64,000 nt of DNA from Haliscomenobacter sp. (GCF_016718685.1 NZ_JADKCX010000005.1:60842-124841), one strand, 5' to 3'; counted from the first letter of the stretch, positions 8,070 through 17,332 are shown. The notes: generated from the sequence alone by a model not told the origin. Numbers and translations are program-made.

Positions 8070-8852
8070 TTGAAAGCTAAAAAATCCTTTGGGCAGCACT
8101 TTCTCAACCGGGAAGAAATTGCCGAACGCATCGCCAATAGTTTAACAACCAACACCGAATTGGCTCCGCTTGTTTTGGAAGTGGGGCCTGGAAAAGGTAT
8201 GCTGACCAAATATTTACTGGCAAAAACTGCTTCCCTAAAAGTGGTTGAAGCAGATGTAGATATGGTCAATTATCTCCAGAAATACTATCCACAATTGCAG
8301 GACAACATCATTTCAGGGGATTTTCTAAAAGTTGATCTTGCGGAGGTATTTGAAGGTCAGGCCTTTGGTTTGATTGGCAACTTCCCCTATAACATCTCGT
8401 CACAAATCGTTTTTCACATGATCAAATTCCGACCCTATGTACCGGAAATGGTCGGGATGTTTCAAAAAGAAATGGCAGATCGGATCATCGCCAAACCGGG
8501 TGGCAAAGATTATGGCGTGATCAGTGTTTTGACTCAGGCTTATTATGAGGGTAAAACCTTGTTCAATGTTGACAAAAGTTGTTTTTCACCTCCACCGAAG
8601 GTGCAATCCGCAGTCATTCGTTTGGTGCGCAAAGAAAATCAAGATCTTGGCTGTGATGAGTCACTTTTCCGACAAGTAGTCAAAACGTCATTTAACCAAC
8701 GGCGTAAGATGCTGCGCAATACCCTCAAACCCTTGTTCTCTGAAGGTTCCGAAATATTGGAGGATGTTTTTTATCAGCAACGCCCGGAACAATTGGCCTT
8801 AACCGATTTCATTGAAATAACCCGCAAGTTACAAAAGCTTAACAACCATTGA
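8070..8852 (+). CDS. rsmA: 16S rRNA dimethyladenosine transferase
   Basis: RsmA (KsgA) dimethylates two adjacent adenosines near the 3' end of 16S rRNA late in 30S assembly. The start is taken as TTG at 8070, because the family N-terminus KKSFGQHFL begins immediately after it and the nearby ATG at 8045 is out of frame. The SAM-binding motif VLEVGPGKGMLT and the catalytic NFPYNISSQI motif are intact. The C-terminal helical domain contains FNQRRKMLRNTLK. The length of 260 residues is normal. It is divergent from pdxA and followed by the aquaglyceroporin gene with its own promoter. Confidence 0.95.
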   Translation: MKAKKSFGQHFLNREEIAERIANSLTTNTELAPLVLEVGPGKGMLTKYLLAKTASLKVVEADVDMVNYLQKYYPQLQDNIISGDFLKVDLAEVFEGQAFGLIGNFPYNISSQIVFHMIKFRPYVPEMVGMFQKEMADRIIAKPGGKDYGVISVLTQAYYEGKTLFNVDKSCFSPPPKVQSAVIRLVRKENQDLGCDESLFRQVVKTSFNQRRKMLRNTLKPLFSEGSEILEDVFYQQRPEQLALTDFIEITRKLQKLNNH

Positions 8853-8921
8853 CATGCATAGGAATTTACGCATGCCTTAAAAAAACTGGTCTATTTATTG
8901 ATGTAAAAGTCAAGCACAAAG

Positions 8922-8929
8922 TAAATTTG
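8922..8929 (+). promoter_or_regulatory. Putative -7 box for the aquaglyceroporin gene
   Basis: TAAATTTG matches TAnnTTTG, 27 bases upstream of the ATG at 8957. A TTG lies 21 bases further upstream, close to the expected -33 distance. Confidence 0.5.
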
Positions 8930-8956
8930 TAAACACACGCTTAAAACCCTTCTCGA

Positions 8957-9670
8957 ATGATTACTTCTCCTTTTTTGGGTGAGCTCATTGGCACCATGGT
9001 GCTCATCCTGCTGGGCAATGGTGTAGTTGCCAACGTTTTACTCAGCAAAACCAAAGGAAACAACGGCGGTTTGATTGCCATAACGGCGGGCTGGGGCTTT
9101 GCAGTGACCATGGGCATCTTTATCGCCCAAAAATTTGGCAGTCCAGCTGCCCACCTCAATCCTGCCGTCACCATTGCCATGGCGGTCAAAGACAACAACT
9201 TCAGCAACGTCCTTCCATTTATCAGTGCCCAACTGTTGGGGGCCATTTTAGGGGCTACCTTGGTGTGGCTACACCACCTGCCACATTGGGGAGCGACCAA
9301 CGATCAGAGCCTTAAGTTAGCCGCTTTCAGTACGAGTCCGGCCATCCCTAACGCTCCGGCCAACCTCATCAGTGAGATCATCGGTACGCTGGTATTGGTC
9401 ATTGGTGTAATTGCCTTGTATGCGGAGGCTGGCTCGGGTATGGCACCACTGTTGGTTGGTGTTTTGGTTTGGTCCATTGGCCTGAGTTTGGGCGGCACCA
9501 CGGGGTATGCCATCAATCCCGCCCGGGATTTGGGGCCGCGGATTGCACATGCCATTCTGCCCATTGCTGGAAAAGGTGGGAGTGAATGGGGCTACGCCTG
9601 GGTGCCAGTAGTTGGGCCAATTGTAGCAGCGTTGATTGCTGGAGCAATCTTGAATGGGTTTGGCTTTTGA
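8957..9670 (+). CDS. glpF: Aquaglyceroporin (glycerol facilitator, MIP family)
   Basis: A six-helix MIP-family channel of the inner membrane. The two half-helix pore motifs are present as HLNPAVT and YAINPARDLGPR. The Asp after the second NPA-like box (NPARD) is typical of glycerol-conducting members rather than strict water channels. The protein has 237 residues, a normal length, with hydrophobic segments throughout. No glycerol kinase or glpD is adjacent, so the substrate is inferred from the pore motif alone. It converges on xylA, with a 40-base inverted repeat between the two stop codons. Confidence 0.87.
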   Translation: MITSPFLGELIGTMVLILLGNGVVANVLLSKTKGNNGGLIAITAGWGFAVTMGIFIAQKFGSPAAHLNPAVTIAMAVKDNNFSNVLPFISAQLLGAILGATLVWLHHLPHWGATNDQSLKLAAFSTSPAIPNAPANLISEIIGTLVLVIGVIALYAEAGSGMAPLLVGVLVWSIGLSLGGTTGYAINPARDLGPRIAHAILPIAGKGGSEWGYAWVPVVGPIVAALIAGAILNGFGF

Positions 9671-9675
9671 TAAAA

Positions 9676-9773
9676 AATAACGAATAGTGAATGACGAGTG
9701 CCGAATTTGTCGGTCATTTCAGCCCCGCTCAGGGACCGACAAATTCGGCACTCGTCATTCACTATTCGTCATT
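9676..9773. repeat. 40-nt inverted repeat between glpF and xylA
   Basis: Arms at 9676-9715 and 9734-9773 are reverse complements with a single mismatch, enclosing an 18-base loop. The repeat fills the spacer between two convergent stop codons and shares the word TGAATGACGAGTG with the repeat at 5842-5950. It probably folds into a long hairpin at both transcript ends. Confidence 0.9.
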
Positions 9774-9779
9774 GGCCAA

Positions 9780-11114
9780 CTATGCGTATTGATTCAGGAT
9801 GTTCTCGTACATTTCCTGTCTTCCGCTGTTCAACCCAGGCTCAGGATTGGCGTGTGCCAAAGCGTGCAAATCCTGTAAACTGAGTTTTCCATCTTCAAAC
9901 TCTTTGCCTTTACCGCTGTCGTAGCTGGCATATCGCTCTTTGCGCATGGCCAAAAACTTCGACTTGCTCAAGACTGCGTCAGCGGCGATCAAGGCGCGGG
10001 CAAACACATCCATACCGCCAATATGGGCGTAAAAAATATCGATCAGATCGGTGGAGTTGCGGCGGGTTTTGGCATCAAAATTCACGCCACCCCCTTGTAA
10101 ACCACCTGCTTGTAGAATCACCAACATCGATTCCGTCAATTCCATCACGTTGTTGGGGAACTGGTCGGTATCCCAGCCATTTTGGTAATCGCCACGGTTG
10201 GCATCAATGCTGCCCAACATGCCCGCATCCGCTGCCACTTGCAGTTCGTGCTGGAAAGTATGCAGCGCCAAAGTGGCGTGGTTTACTTCGATGTTGATTT
10301 TAAAATCATCAGCTAGACCGTAACGGTTGAGGAAACCAACCACCGTCGCACAGTCAAAATCGTACTGGTGCTTGCTGGGCTCCATGGGTTTGGGTTCGAT
10401 AAAAAACACCCCTTTGAAGCCTTGGCTGCGGGCATAATCGCGTGACATACTCAACATACGCGCGAGGTGCTCTTGCTCCCGCTTCATGTCGGTATTCAGC
10501 AGAGACATGTAGCCTTCCCGACCACCCCAGAACACGTAATTTTCCCCATTGAGTGCAATAGTAGCATCGATGGCGTTTTTGAGCTGTGCTCCTGCATATG
10601 CTGCCACATTGAAATCCGGGCTAGTCGCCGCGCCATTCATATAGCGGGGATTGGAAAACAGGTTGGCTGTCCCCCAAAGTACTTTCACACCAGAGGCGGC
10701 GATCTTTTCTTTGGCGTAGTCAACGATGGCGCTTAAACGGCGCTCACTTTCAGCGAGGCTGGGGCCTTCGTCTACCAAATCCACATCGTGGAAACAAAAA
10801 TAGGGCGTGCCAATTTTAGTAAAAAACTCAAATGCGGCATCCATTTTGTCCTTGGCTGACTGTACCGCGTCACTTGCCTCCAACCAGGGAAAATTTTTAG
10901 TGCCCGGGCCAAAGGGATCTCCACCTGTACCACAGAAAGTATGCCAATAAGCCGTAGCAAAGCGAAAGTGCTCTTTCATGGTCTTGCCCGCCACTACCCG
11001 ATTTTCATCGTAGTATTTAAAGGCCAGCGGATTGTCGGAGCCAGCTCCTTCAAACTGTATTTTCCCAATCCCGGGAAAATACTCGCGATTCCCCAATACA
11101 ACAGAATTACTCAT
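9780..11114 (-). CDS. xylA: Xylose isomerase
   Basis: XylA converts D-xylose to D-xylulose in the cytoplasm. Class II xylose isomerase motifs are clear: [13 protein letters not shown], the active-site His segment [24 protein letters not shown], and the metal-binding [16 protein letters not shown]. The length of 444 residues is typical. It lies five bases downstream of xylB on the same strand and is surely co-transcribed with it. No xylose transporter or regulator is adjacent. The convergent glpF gene is separated by a long inverted repeat that may end both transcripts. Confidence 0.97.
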   Translation of the reverse strand: MSNSVVLGNREYFPGIGKIQFEGAGSDNPLAFKYYDENRVVAGKTMKEHFRFATAYWHTFCGTGGDPFGPGTKNFPWLEASDAVQSAKDKMDAAFEFFTKIGTPYFCFHDVDLVDEGPSLAESERRLSAIVDYAKEKIAASGVKVLWGTANLFSNPRYMNGAATSPDFNVAAYAGAQLKNAIDATIALNGENYVFWGGREGYMSLLNTDMKREQEHLARMLSMSRDYARSQGFKGVFFIEPKPMEPSKHQYDFDCATVVGFLNRYGLADDFKINIEVNHATLALHTFQHELQVAADAGMLGSIDANRGDYQNGWDTDQFPNNVMELTESMLVILQAGGLQGGGVNFDAKTRRNSTDLIDIFYAHIGGMDVFARALIAADAVLSKSKFLAMRKERYASYDSGKGKEFEDGKLSLQDLHALAHANPEPGLNSGRQEMYENILNQYA

Positions 11115-11119
11115 GATCT

Positions 11120-12607
11120 CTATTTGTTTGATAGTTTATGCAATTGGTTTAACCAAACACGGTACGCGGCGGTATGCGCATCAGCATTGGATAAAGGCTC
11201 ATAAGCTCCCACTTTGGGCGTACTGCCCAGCGCTTCGCGCAAAGATGAATAAACGCCAGCCCCAAATCCCGCTCCTTTAGCTGCGCCTACTGCCCCGGTG
11301 GTATCCAGCATTTCAATGTGGCTGTTGCACAAGGTAGCAATGGTTTCGGCAAAGATACGCGATTGAAACAAGTTGTCATTGCCCACCCGCATTACTTTTA
11401 AGTCGAGGCCCATCTCTTGCAGGATGCTCATGCCGTATACAAATGCAAAAGCAATACCTTCCAGTCCTGCACGAATCAAGTGCGCTTGTCCGTGGCGGTT
11501 GAAGTTGAGTCCCTGAATTTGAGCCCCCAAATCGACGTTGTTCAGGATGCGCTCGGCGCTATTTCCGAAGGGCAGGATAGACAAGCCATCGGCCCCAATG
11601 GGAACCTGCGCGGCGCGTTCTTCCAATTCAGGGTAAGACACCCCTGCTGCACCCAGGTTTTGCCGCAACCAGCTGTAAGTGATGCCGGCACCGTTGATGC
11701 ACATCAACACTCCGATGGAAGGGTGCTCCAGGGTATAATTGACGTGGGCAAAACCATTGACCCGGGAAAGAGGATCGAAAACCGCCTGGTCCGTAATGGC
11801 ATATACTACCCCCGAAGTACCTCCAGTAGCCGCTACCTCCCCTGGATCAAGCACATTGAGGGAAAGGGCATTGTTGGGCTGATCTCCTGCCCGGTAAGCC
11901 ACGGGAATACCCGCAACCAAACCCAGCTCAGCAGCAGCTGCTGCCCGCAATGCGCCTTGGATACCAAAAGTAGGCTGCAGCGCTGGCATCAAAGCGGGGT
12001 CGATCTGGTAATCCTGGAAAACCAGATCGGCGGGTTTTTTCTCCAAAAAATCCCAAAATATGCCTTCAGAAAGTCCCGAAATGGTGGAACAGCTTTCTCC
12101 CGTCATTTTGAGGGCAATGTAGTCGCCGGGAAGCATAAAGTGTTTGATGCGCCGGTATAGCTCGGGTTCGTTCTCTTGAACCCAACGCAGTTTGGATGCG
12201 GTGAAATTGCCTGGTGAATTGAGCAAGTGCGCCAACGCTTTTTGCTGGCCAATGCGTTCAAAGGCGGCAGCGCCAATGTCTACTGCACGGCCATCACACC
12301 AAATGATGGAAGGACGGAGCACCTGATCAGCCGCATCCACCAGCACCAGACCGTGCATCTGGTAAGAAATTCCAATGGCTTTTACGGATTGAGGATTAAA
12401 AGGATGGCTTTTCAACAAGCGCTGGGTAGCTTGCACAATCCCTTCCCACCATTGGTCGGGATGTTGTTCGGCCCAACCGGCACGAGGTGCCTGCATATCC
12501 ATCTCGCGATCCGGATATTGCGTGCGCACCAAAGTTTTGCCGCTTTCAGCATCGACCAATGCCGCTTTTACCGAAGAACTACCTATGTCATATCCGATGA
12601 GGTACAT
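11120..12607 (-). CDS. xylB: Xylulokinase
   Basis: XylB phosphorylates D-xylulose to xylulose 5-phosphate, feeding the pentose phosphate pathway. It is an FGGY-family kinase with the N-terminal phosphate-binding motif [13 protein letters not shown], the substrate-binding MHGLVLVD segment, and the C-terminal FGGY-type region ([18 protein letters not shown] and the later ATP-binding part). The length of 495 residues is normal. It is the first gene of xylBA, with only five bases between them. The leader holds a small hairpin (AGGCAG/CTGCCT, 12643-12658) that could be a regulatory site, which is weak inference. Confidence 0.95.
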   Translation of the reverse strand: MYLIGYDIGSSSVKAALVDAESGKTLVRTQYPDREMDMQAPRAGWAEQHPDQWWEGIVQATQRLLKSHPFNPQSVKAIGISYQMHGLVLVDAADQVLRPSIIWCDGRAVDIGAAAFERIGQQKALAHLLNSPGNFTASKLRWVQENEPELYRRIKHFMLPGDYIALKMTGESCSTISGLSEGIFWDFLEKKPADLVFQDYQIDPALMPALQPTFGIQGALRAAAAAELGLVAGIPVAYRAGDQPNNALSLNVLDPGEVAATGGTSGVVYAITDQAVFDPLSRVNGFAHVNYTLEHPSIGVLMCINGAGITYSWLRQNLGAAGVSYPELEERAAQVPIGADGLSILPFGNSAERILNNVDLGAQIQGLNFNRHGQAHLIRAGLEGIAFAFVYGMSILQEMGLDLKVMRVGNDNLFQSRIFAETIATLCNSHIEMLDTTGAVGAAKGAGFGAGVYSSLREALGSTPKVGAYEPLSNADAHTAAYRVWLNQLHKLSNK

Positions 12608-12733
12608 AAATTTGTGCGTTTATTTGTTTGTTAGACTTGTTGAGGCAGAAAGCTGCCTTTACCCGTCTGTATAGTTCGAAACAAAGAAAGGTATTTTAGC
12701 CCTATTGTGAAACGAATTGCCAAAAAAAAGGCC

Positions 12734-13612
12734 ATGATAAGTTACAACCCAAAAGACTGGATCACCTTCATCTTTCGCTTTCACCGCTCGGATACGGTGC
12801 GGCGCTTGTTTCCCCTGATCGTACTCATTTCGGTATATTCTGCCGGGATCGCCTATTTAGAGCTGGAAGTTTGGCAATTGAGTGCCCAGAGTTATGTGCG
12901 CAATATTTCCGTGATGCACACTTTACTAGGCTTTGTCATTTCCTTTTTACTGGTTTTTCGGACGAATACTGCCTACGAACGTTGGTGGGAAGGACGGCGT
13001 TTGTGGGGCACATTGGTCAACACCAGCCGCAACCTGGCCATGAAGCTAGCAGCCTTGCTCCATGCTGAAGCCGATGAGCGCGATTTTTTCCGGGCTATGA
13101 TCCCTGCCTATGCAGCGGCACTGCAGCGGCACTTGCGCAGTGAAGAAACCCGCATTGAGTTGTTTGACAAATTGCCCGCTGGCGTACAACAAAAGATGGA
13201 TTTGGAAAAACACATCCCCAACCAAATTGCCGCCTTGCTGTACAGTCGGGTACTCTTCCTTGCTGAACAAGGCAAACTGAGTGGTGAGCACCTCCTTTTT
13301 CTCAACCCCGAGTTGCAATCCTTTACCGATGTTTGTGGGGCTTGTGAGCGCATCAAAAACACCCCCATCCCTTATTCTTACAGCGTGTTCATCAAAAAAT
13401 TCATCTTTTTTTACATCATGACCTTGCCTTTTGGTTACGTGTTTAGCCTCGGGTACTACGTCATCCCCATCGTGGCCTTTATCTTTTATGTACTGGCCAG
13501 TTTGGAAATTATTGCCGAGGAAATTGAAGAACCCTTTGGCGCAGATGAGAATGATTTGCCCCTGGGCATGATCAGCCGCAACATCCAGATGCACATCGGG
13601 GAGTTGATTTAG
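12734..13612 (+). CDS. Bestrophin-type anion channel family protein
   Basis: A membrane protein of the bestrophin/UPF0187 (YneE-like) family, homologous to pentameric ion channels. Family motifs are the hydrophobic first segment LFPLIVLISVYS, FRTNTAYERWWEGRRLWG, and the C-terminal IPIVAFIFYVLASLEIIAEEIEEPFG. The frame opens at a GTG (12707), but the ATG at 12734 (MISYNPKDWITFIF) matches the usual N-terminus and is preferred. That start gives 292 residues. Transport function and ion selectivity cannot be told from sequence. It converges on the helical-repeat gene, with a perfect 21-base palindrome between them. Confidence 0.88.
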   Translation: MISYNPKDWITFIFRFHRSDTVRRLFPLIVLISVYSAGIAYLELEVWQLSAQSYVRNISVMHTLLGFVISFLLVFRTNTAYERWWEGRRLWGTLVNTSRNLAMKLAALLHAEADERDFFRAMIPAYAAALQRHLRSEETRIELFDKLPAGVQQKMDLEKHIPNQIAALLYSRVLFLAEQGKLSGEHLLFLNPELQSFTDVCGACERIKNTPIPYSYSVFIKKFIFFYIMTLPFGYVFSLGYYVIPIVAFIFYVLASLEIIAEEIEEPFGADENDLPLGMISRNIQMHIGELI

Positions 13613-13636
13613 GAGGAAAATGTAATTTTTACTTAT

Positions 13637-13679
13637 TTAGAATCATAAAAATTTCATAATGAAATTTTTATGATTCTAA
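13637..13679. terminator. Perfect AT-rich palindrome between convergent genes
   Basis: Arms 13637-13657 and 13659-13679 are exact 21-base reverse complements separated by one base, followed by T-rich sequence. With genes converging from both sides it is best read as a bidirectional intrinsic terminator, although the near-zero loop is unusual. Confidence 0.75.
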
Positions 13680-13741
13680 ATTTTATTTTTTTTAAAATTC
13701 TCACCTCTTTTTTTTAGTTGAAAAACGCAACTGATTTTTCT

Positions 13742-15265
13742 TTAATTGTCCCTTATTTTTGTGGTATTGGAAGGGGAAAGACTCTCCAATGCAAATTCCC
13801 ACAGGGTTTCATAAGGAATAATCTCCAAATCGAAATCTTGTTTGGCTTGGCTCAGAGGTACCGCGAGTAGCTTTTGGTAATAGGGTTCGGCTTTGCGTTG
13901 CACGGCGATGCGGTTGAAGTGGCCTTTGTCCAATTGCAGCAGCATTTTGATGAAGCAGTTGCTGCGGTAACTCTCGTCACGCCGCAAATGGCGGTGGGCA
14001 TAAGAGCTGAGGGCGTCCATTTTGTCAATGATGCTGTCATAATCTTTCTCCAAAAGCAGGAAAAGGATTTGAATGGTGATCAGGTTGATGTTTTCACCAG
14101 TTTTATCCTGGTTGGACAACCTGAACTCATTGATGAATTTTTTGCTGCGAAACTTGATGTTAAGTTCGGGGAGCTGGGTCACTCTGCCCGTACGAATCAA
14201 ATAAAACACCAAAGCTTCATTGATGCGCCACCGTTCCTGAATCGTGGATGATTGTTTTGATAAGGCTGGATTATCCATCGTTTCTCGCAAGTAATCTAAG
14301 GCAAGATCGTATTTTTGAGCATGCAGATAAAGTTGGAAAAGCGTCATTGCACTCAAAAACCAGTTGACGTTCTCTTTTGGAGACAGAACGATGGCTCTTT
14401 TCCCAGCTTCAGCCCCTTTTTCAAAATTGCCAAGCATATAATAGGCAACAGACAATTGGAACGAAAAGTACTGGATCTGAGTTCTTGATGTTTCTTGCTG
14501 TTTATTTTCAAAAAACGTCAGCGCCTCTTGGCAGGCAATAACCATATTTTCATAATCTGCTGCCACTTGGTAACGAGAAACAGCAATCAAATGTGCAATC
14601 ATGTTCAAGCGATAAGAAGAAAACCGTTGCGTGTACGTTTTTAGTTCTTCCGCGAATTGGGCAATTTTTTTTGCAAATTTTAAATCTAATGAACTTTTAC
14701 CACCATAATGCCATGCAAATACGGCATAATATTTCTCTGCAAGAATTTCGGCCTGCAAAATTTCTTGGGAGGTTTCTACAATTTTGCTGTAATAGAAATA
14801 TTTTTTTTTGACTTTATCAATTGACCCATAATGCACGGCCAAATGACGGGCCAAAGGGAGGGTAATGTCGGTAAATTCATTTTTAAGGGAGATTTTGATC
14901 GTTTCCTCGGCCAATTTGATGGCGGGTGCCCGCATGAATCTTGCTAAAAGGGAGTTGACTGCAGCATAATTGCGGTAACAGGTCAAGACTTCTTTTTGTA
15001 GCGGATTGGCTGCCGTTTTGTGAAAATCGATCAAAAAAAGCAGGTTGAGCAAACGTTCTTCCAACTGCTGGGCCAAACGATAGTAGTACAATTTGGCGTT
15101 TTTGTTTTTCGGGAAAAAAAAATCCTGGGCTGCTTGTTCGCTTGTTATCGAGCCGTCGGCAATTTTTTCATAAAAGATTTTGAGCTTGGAGTTTTCCACA
15201 AAAACTTCCAGATGTTTGAACTTATTTTTGTTGAGCAGGCGAACCAAATCGATCAGATGGGTCAT
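13742..15265 (-). CDS. Helical-repeat protein of unknown function
   Basis: The 507-residue product was not recognised as a named family. It is rich in Leu, Lys, Tyr and Phe, has no signal peptide or membrane segment, and reads as a stack of amphipathic helices of about 30-40 residues. The TPR-like stretches are AYYMLGNFEKGAEAGKRAI and the LYLHAQKYDLALDYLRETM region. This suggests a TPR-type scaffold. The start at 15265 (MTHLIDLVRLLNK) is the first ATG. It ends next to the palindrome at 13637-13679 and converges with the bestrophin gene. The protein at 46282-47718 has similar size and helical style, but clear homology could not be established by eye. Confidence 0.72.
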   Translation of the reverse strand: MTHLIDLVRLLNKNKFKHLEVFVENSKLKIFYEKIADGSITSEQAAQDFFFPKNKNAKLYYYRLAQQLEERLLNLLFLIDFHKTAANPLQKEVLTCYRNYAAVNSLLARFMRAPAIKLAEETIKISLKNEFTDITLPLARHLAVHYGSIDKVKKKYFYYSKIVETSQEILQAEILAEKYYAVFAWHYGGKSSLDLKFAKKIAQFAEELKTYTQRFSSYRLNMIAHLIAVSRYQVAADYENMVIACQEALTFFENKQQETSRTQIQYFSFQLSVAYYMLGNFEKGAEAGKRAIVLSPKENVNWFLSAMTLFQLYLHAQKYDLALDYLRETMDNPALSKQSSTIQERWRINEALVFYLIRTGRVTQLPELNIKFRSKKFINEFRLSNQDKTGENINLITIQILFLLLEKDYDSIIDKMDALSSYAHRHLRRDESYRSNCFIKMLLQLDKGHFNRIAVQRKAEPYYQKLLAVPLSQAKQDFDLEIIPYETLWEFALESLSPSNTTKIRDN

Positions 15266-15406
15266 TGGCGCAAATAATTTATTTTTGATAACCTGTTATG
15301 ATTTTCTAAAAGTATAAAAATCAACTCATTCTTTAACAGTCTATTGCTTATTTTTTTTACAATGAAATGAAAAATCTTTCCTATCGCATTTCGCTGTAAA
15401 ACGAAA

Positions 15407-15437
15407 TTGCTGCCCCTCTACGGCCACCCTACCTTTG
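15407..15437 (+). promoter_or_regulatory. Promoter of the small gene at 15459
   Basis: TTG at 15407-15409 and TACCTTTG at 15430-15437, 20 bases apart, match the Bacteroidota -33/-7 pattern well. The box lies 21 bases upstream of the ATG. Confidence 0.62.
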
Positions 15438-15458
15438 TTTCAACAAAATCAATGACTT

Positions 15459-15659
15459 ATGGAGGCAATTATCATCAGCTTGTTGCTGTTCTTCAGCAAC
15501 GCAGACTTTTCTTTGGGGCAACTTAACCAAAGCAACAACAATAGTGTAGCGGAGCAAACTTCGGGGTATCAAGATCAACCTGCACCACTCTATGATGACA
15601 ACGCCGTAGAGTGTTCATCCGGTGGAAAAATAGGGACTATGGACTTAGATGGCTTTTAG
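15459..15659 (+). CDS. Small protein of unknown function (66 aa), possibly secreted
   Basis: A 66-residue product with a hydrophobic N-terminus (MEAIIISLLLFF) followed by a polar Asn/Gln/Ser-rich middle. The short C-terminus holds one Cys and a double Gly (ECSSGGKIGTMDLDGF). It matches no family I recognise. Support for a real gene comes from context: a strong promoter match lies 21 bases upstream, and an intrinsic terminator stands at 15786-15835, giving a discrete transcript of about 390 bases. The N-terminus lacks the usual basic residues of a signal peptide, so export is uncertain. About 125 untranslated bases follow the stop, so the locus could instead be a small RNA with an incidental frame. 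A peptide with a GG-type processing site is a further, weak possibility. Confidence 0.45.
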   Translation: MEAIIISLLLFFSNADFSLGQLNQSNNNSVAEQTSGYQDQPAPLYDDNAVECSSGGKIGTMDLDGF

Positions 15660-15785
15660 CTCCACCCACACAAAGACATACGGTTTATTAGTACCACTAA
15701 CTTCTTTCAGCGCTTTTTTGGATTTTTGCATTACCTGTTGTACATTAGAATATTATTGGTTAGAACGCTGTAATTAAAGCGCTGC

Positions 15786-15835
15786 GGGGTATCGAGCAGT
15801 TCCGGGCAAAGAAGCTTGATACCCCTTTTTTCTTT
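15786..15835 (+). terminator. Intrinsic terminator of the small-gene transcript
   Basis: GGGGTATCGAGC pairs with GCTTGATACCCC (12 pairs including one wobble), followed directly by TTTTTTCTTTT. This is a textbook intrinsic terminator on the plus strand. Confidence 0.85.
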
Positions 15836-16085
15836 TACAAAAAACAAGTTTGGGAAAACGCAAATGGCACCTCATGTTTCTCACTGAGCGTGTATTTGGC
15901 GTTTTTGTTGTTGTGTATCAGGTAGTGTACAGGCAAATAGAAGGAGGAGAGAAAAAAAGGCAACCTCGGACTGAGAATGGTTTTGCTTGAATGCAACTAG
16001 TGAGTGTAAGCCGAGGTTGCCTAGCGAATTGTAACCTTAACTGATGCATATACGCACAGGGTTGTTTCTTCGCTGCCTGGAAAAA
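15836..16085. other. Intergenic stretch with one long-loop hairpin
   Basis: No convincing gene was seen between the small-gene terminator and the HD gene stop. The only structure is a perfect 12-base inverted repeat, AGGCAACCTCGG at 15958-15969 and its complement at 16011-16022, with a 41-base loop and no T-run. It could be a mobile-element remnant or an RNA structure. Confidence 0.5.
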
Positions 16086-16679
16086 TTATTTTTTTTCGTA
16101 GGAGGCCACCAAATCGCGCAATTCTGTCAGATAGGCGGCTTTTTTCGGTGCTCGGCGCTCAATACTGGTGGGTGTAAAAAAGGTATGTTTTTCTAGGAAA
16201 GACACCTGCAAGCGGTTCCAGGCCTCTTCATTTTGCAGCACATTATAGGCTTTTAGCTCTTGGTACAGGGTAGCACCGATGTTATAAAAATCATCTCGAC
16301 CTAAATAATCCAAATCCGCATCACAAAGAATGGCTTCCAGGGGATTTTGAGGATTTTGTGGGATTTTCGTGGCCATGATCATGCCACAAATTTGCTCAAC
16401 CTCTTCATCGTTGTACCCAAACTTGGGCAATTCGAGACGGGCTATCTGACAACCCAGCAATTCGTGGTCTTTGTTGTTGATGGTAAAGCCTGAATCGTGG
16501 AAAAGGGCAGCGGTCTTGAGCAAGACGGCTTCTTTGGCGGACACGGCTTCAATGTTGCAGAGCTCTTTGGTAATGTCAAAGACATCCAAAGTATGGTGCA
16601 AACCATGATAAGTCAAATCAGCGGAGAGTTCGCGCTTGAGCTTATCGACGATAAAATCCTTGGCTGCATTGTAATCCAT
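16086..16679 (-). CDS. HD-domain metal-dependent phosphohydrolase
   Basis: A cytoplasmic HD-superfamily protein of 197 residues. The metal-ligand pattern is visible as YHGLHHTLDV, the HD doublet in LFHDSGF, the later His in NKDHELLG and the final Asp in CDADLDYLGR. HD proteins of this size hydrolyse nucleotides or phosphodiesters, and the substrate here is unknown. The start at 16679 gives a full HD fold. Upstream, a 19-base-arm inverted repeat separates it from the DUF4920 gene on the same strand. Confidence 0.85.
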   Translation of the reverse strand: MDYNAAKDFIVDKLKRELSADLTYHGLHHTLDVFDITKELCNIEAVSAKEAVLLKTAALFHDSGFTINNKDHELLGCQIARLELPKFGYNDEEVEQICGMIMATKIPQNPQNPLEAILCDADLDYLGRDDFYNIGATLYQELKAYNVLQNEEAWNRLQVSFLEKHTFFTPTSIERRAPKKAAYLTELRDLVASYEKK

Positions 16680-16709
16680 TCCTGCAATTGAAGGTGAGCG
16701 CTAAGTGGG

Positions 16710-16782
16710 CGTTGGTTTCCAATTTTGCCATGGTGCGATTAACAATCCATCCTTAGCAGAACAGCAAAATTGAAAACCAACG
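16710..16782. repeat. Inverted repeat with 19-nt arms
   Basis: Arms at 16710-16728 and 16764-16782 pair over 19 bases with one mismatch, around a 35-base loop. The word CGCTAAGT also occurs directly next to both arms. It lies downstream of the DUF4920 gene and upstream of the HD gene. Confidence 0.75.
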
Positions 16783-16819
16783 CTAAGTCACTTGACAAAT
16801 ATAAACAAGAAAATTAAAA

Positions 16820-17302
16820 TCAATCCAAAAGAACTACACCAGAAGCCATAAACTTCAATTCTTCTTTAGGTTTGGTGATCAAGGCGATCTCCGCAGCAGA
16901 TTTACCTGCGTCTTCGGCATAGTGGCGAAGCTCATCTACTGGCGTCACTTCGCGGTAGGCCATGCCCTGCATCACGACTTTGCGGCCAGAAATGTCTTTA
17001 GGCATAAAAAAGGCGTAATCCTTAAATTTGACAAACATTTTGGGCTGGCCCTCGGCATCGGAGATAATGTTCATCCAGCAGCCTTTGACCTGGCATACCC
17101 CTTCTACTTTTCCCACCACTTTTACTTTCAGGGAATCTTTGGCATCAAGCTCCGCAAGCAGGGCATCGTAGGAAATAGCGCCAGTTGGCTTTATTTTTGC
17201 GCCAAAGTGTTTGCCATCACCTTTGTCACTTACGCTGTTCTTGGTGCTGTTGCAAGCAAATAGGGTCGTAGCCACCATGAGGAAGAGAAAGAATCTTTTC
17301 AT
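16820..17302 (-). CDS. DUF4920-family lipoprotein
   Basis: A 160-residue lipoprotein with a lipobox at TLFAC (Cys17), preceded by MKRFFLFLMVAT, so it is lipid-anchored after cleavage by LspA. The mature part shows the DUF4920 pattern KVEGVCQVKGCWMNI, with two Cys that resemble a metal or redox site, and VKFKDYAFFMPKDISG. Function is not established for the family. The promoter box at 17325-17332 is close upstream. It is the gene preceding the HD hydrolase on the same strand, but the inverted repeat between them argues against tight coupling. Confidence 0.85.
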   Translation of the reverse strand: MKRFFLFLMVATTLFACNSTKNSVSDKGDGKHFGAKIKPTGAISYDALLAELDAKDSLKVKVVGKVEGVCQVKGCWMNIISDAEGQPKMFVKFKDYAFFMPKDISGRKVVMQGMAYREVTPVDELRHYAEDAGKSAAEIALITKPKEELKFMASGVVLLD

Positions 17303-17324
17303 AACCTTCAGTTGTTTTTTTCTG

Positions 17325-17332
17325 CAAAATTA
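17325..17332 (-). promoter_or_regulatory. Putative -7 box for the DUF4920 gene
   Basis: The reverse strand reads TAATTTTG, matching TAnnTTTG, 22 bases upstream of the start at 17302. A TTTG lies about 22 bases further upstream. Confidence 0.5.

Noticed and set aside
8853..8882. Small palindrome with CATGC/GCATG after rsmA as terminator
   Set aside because: The stem is only five base pairs, too weak to call.
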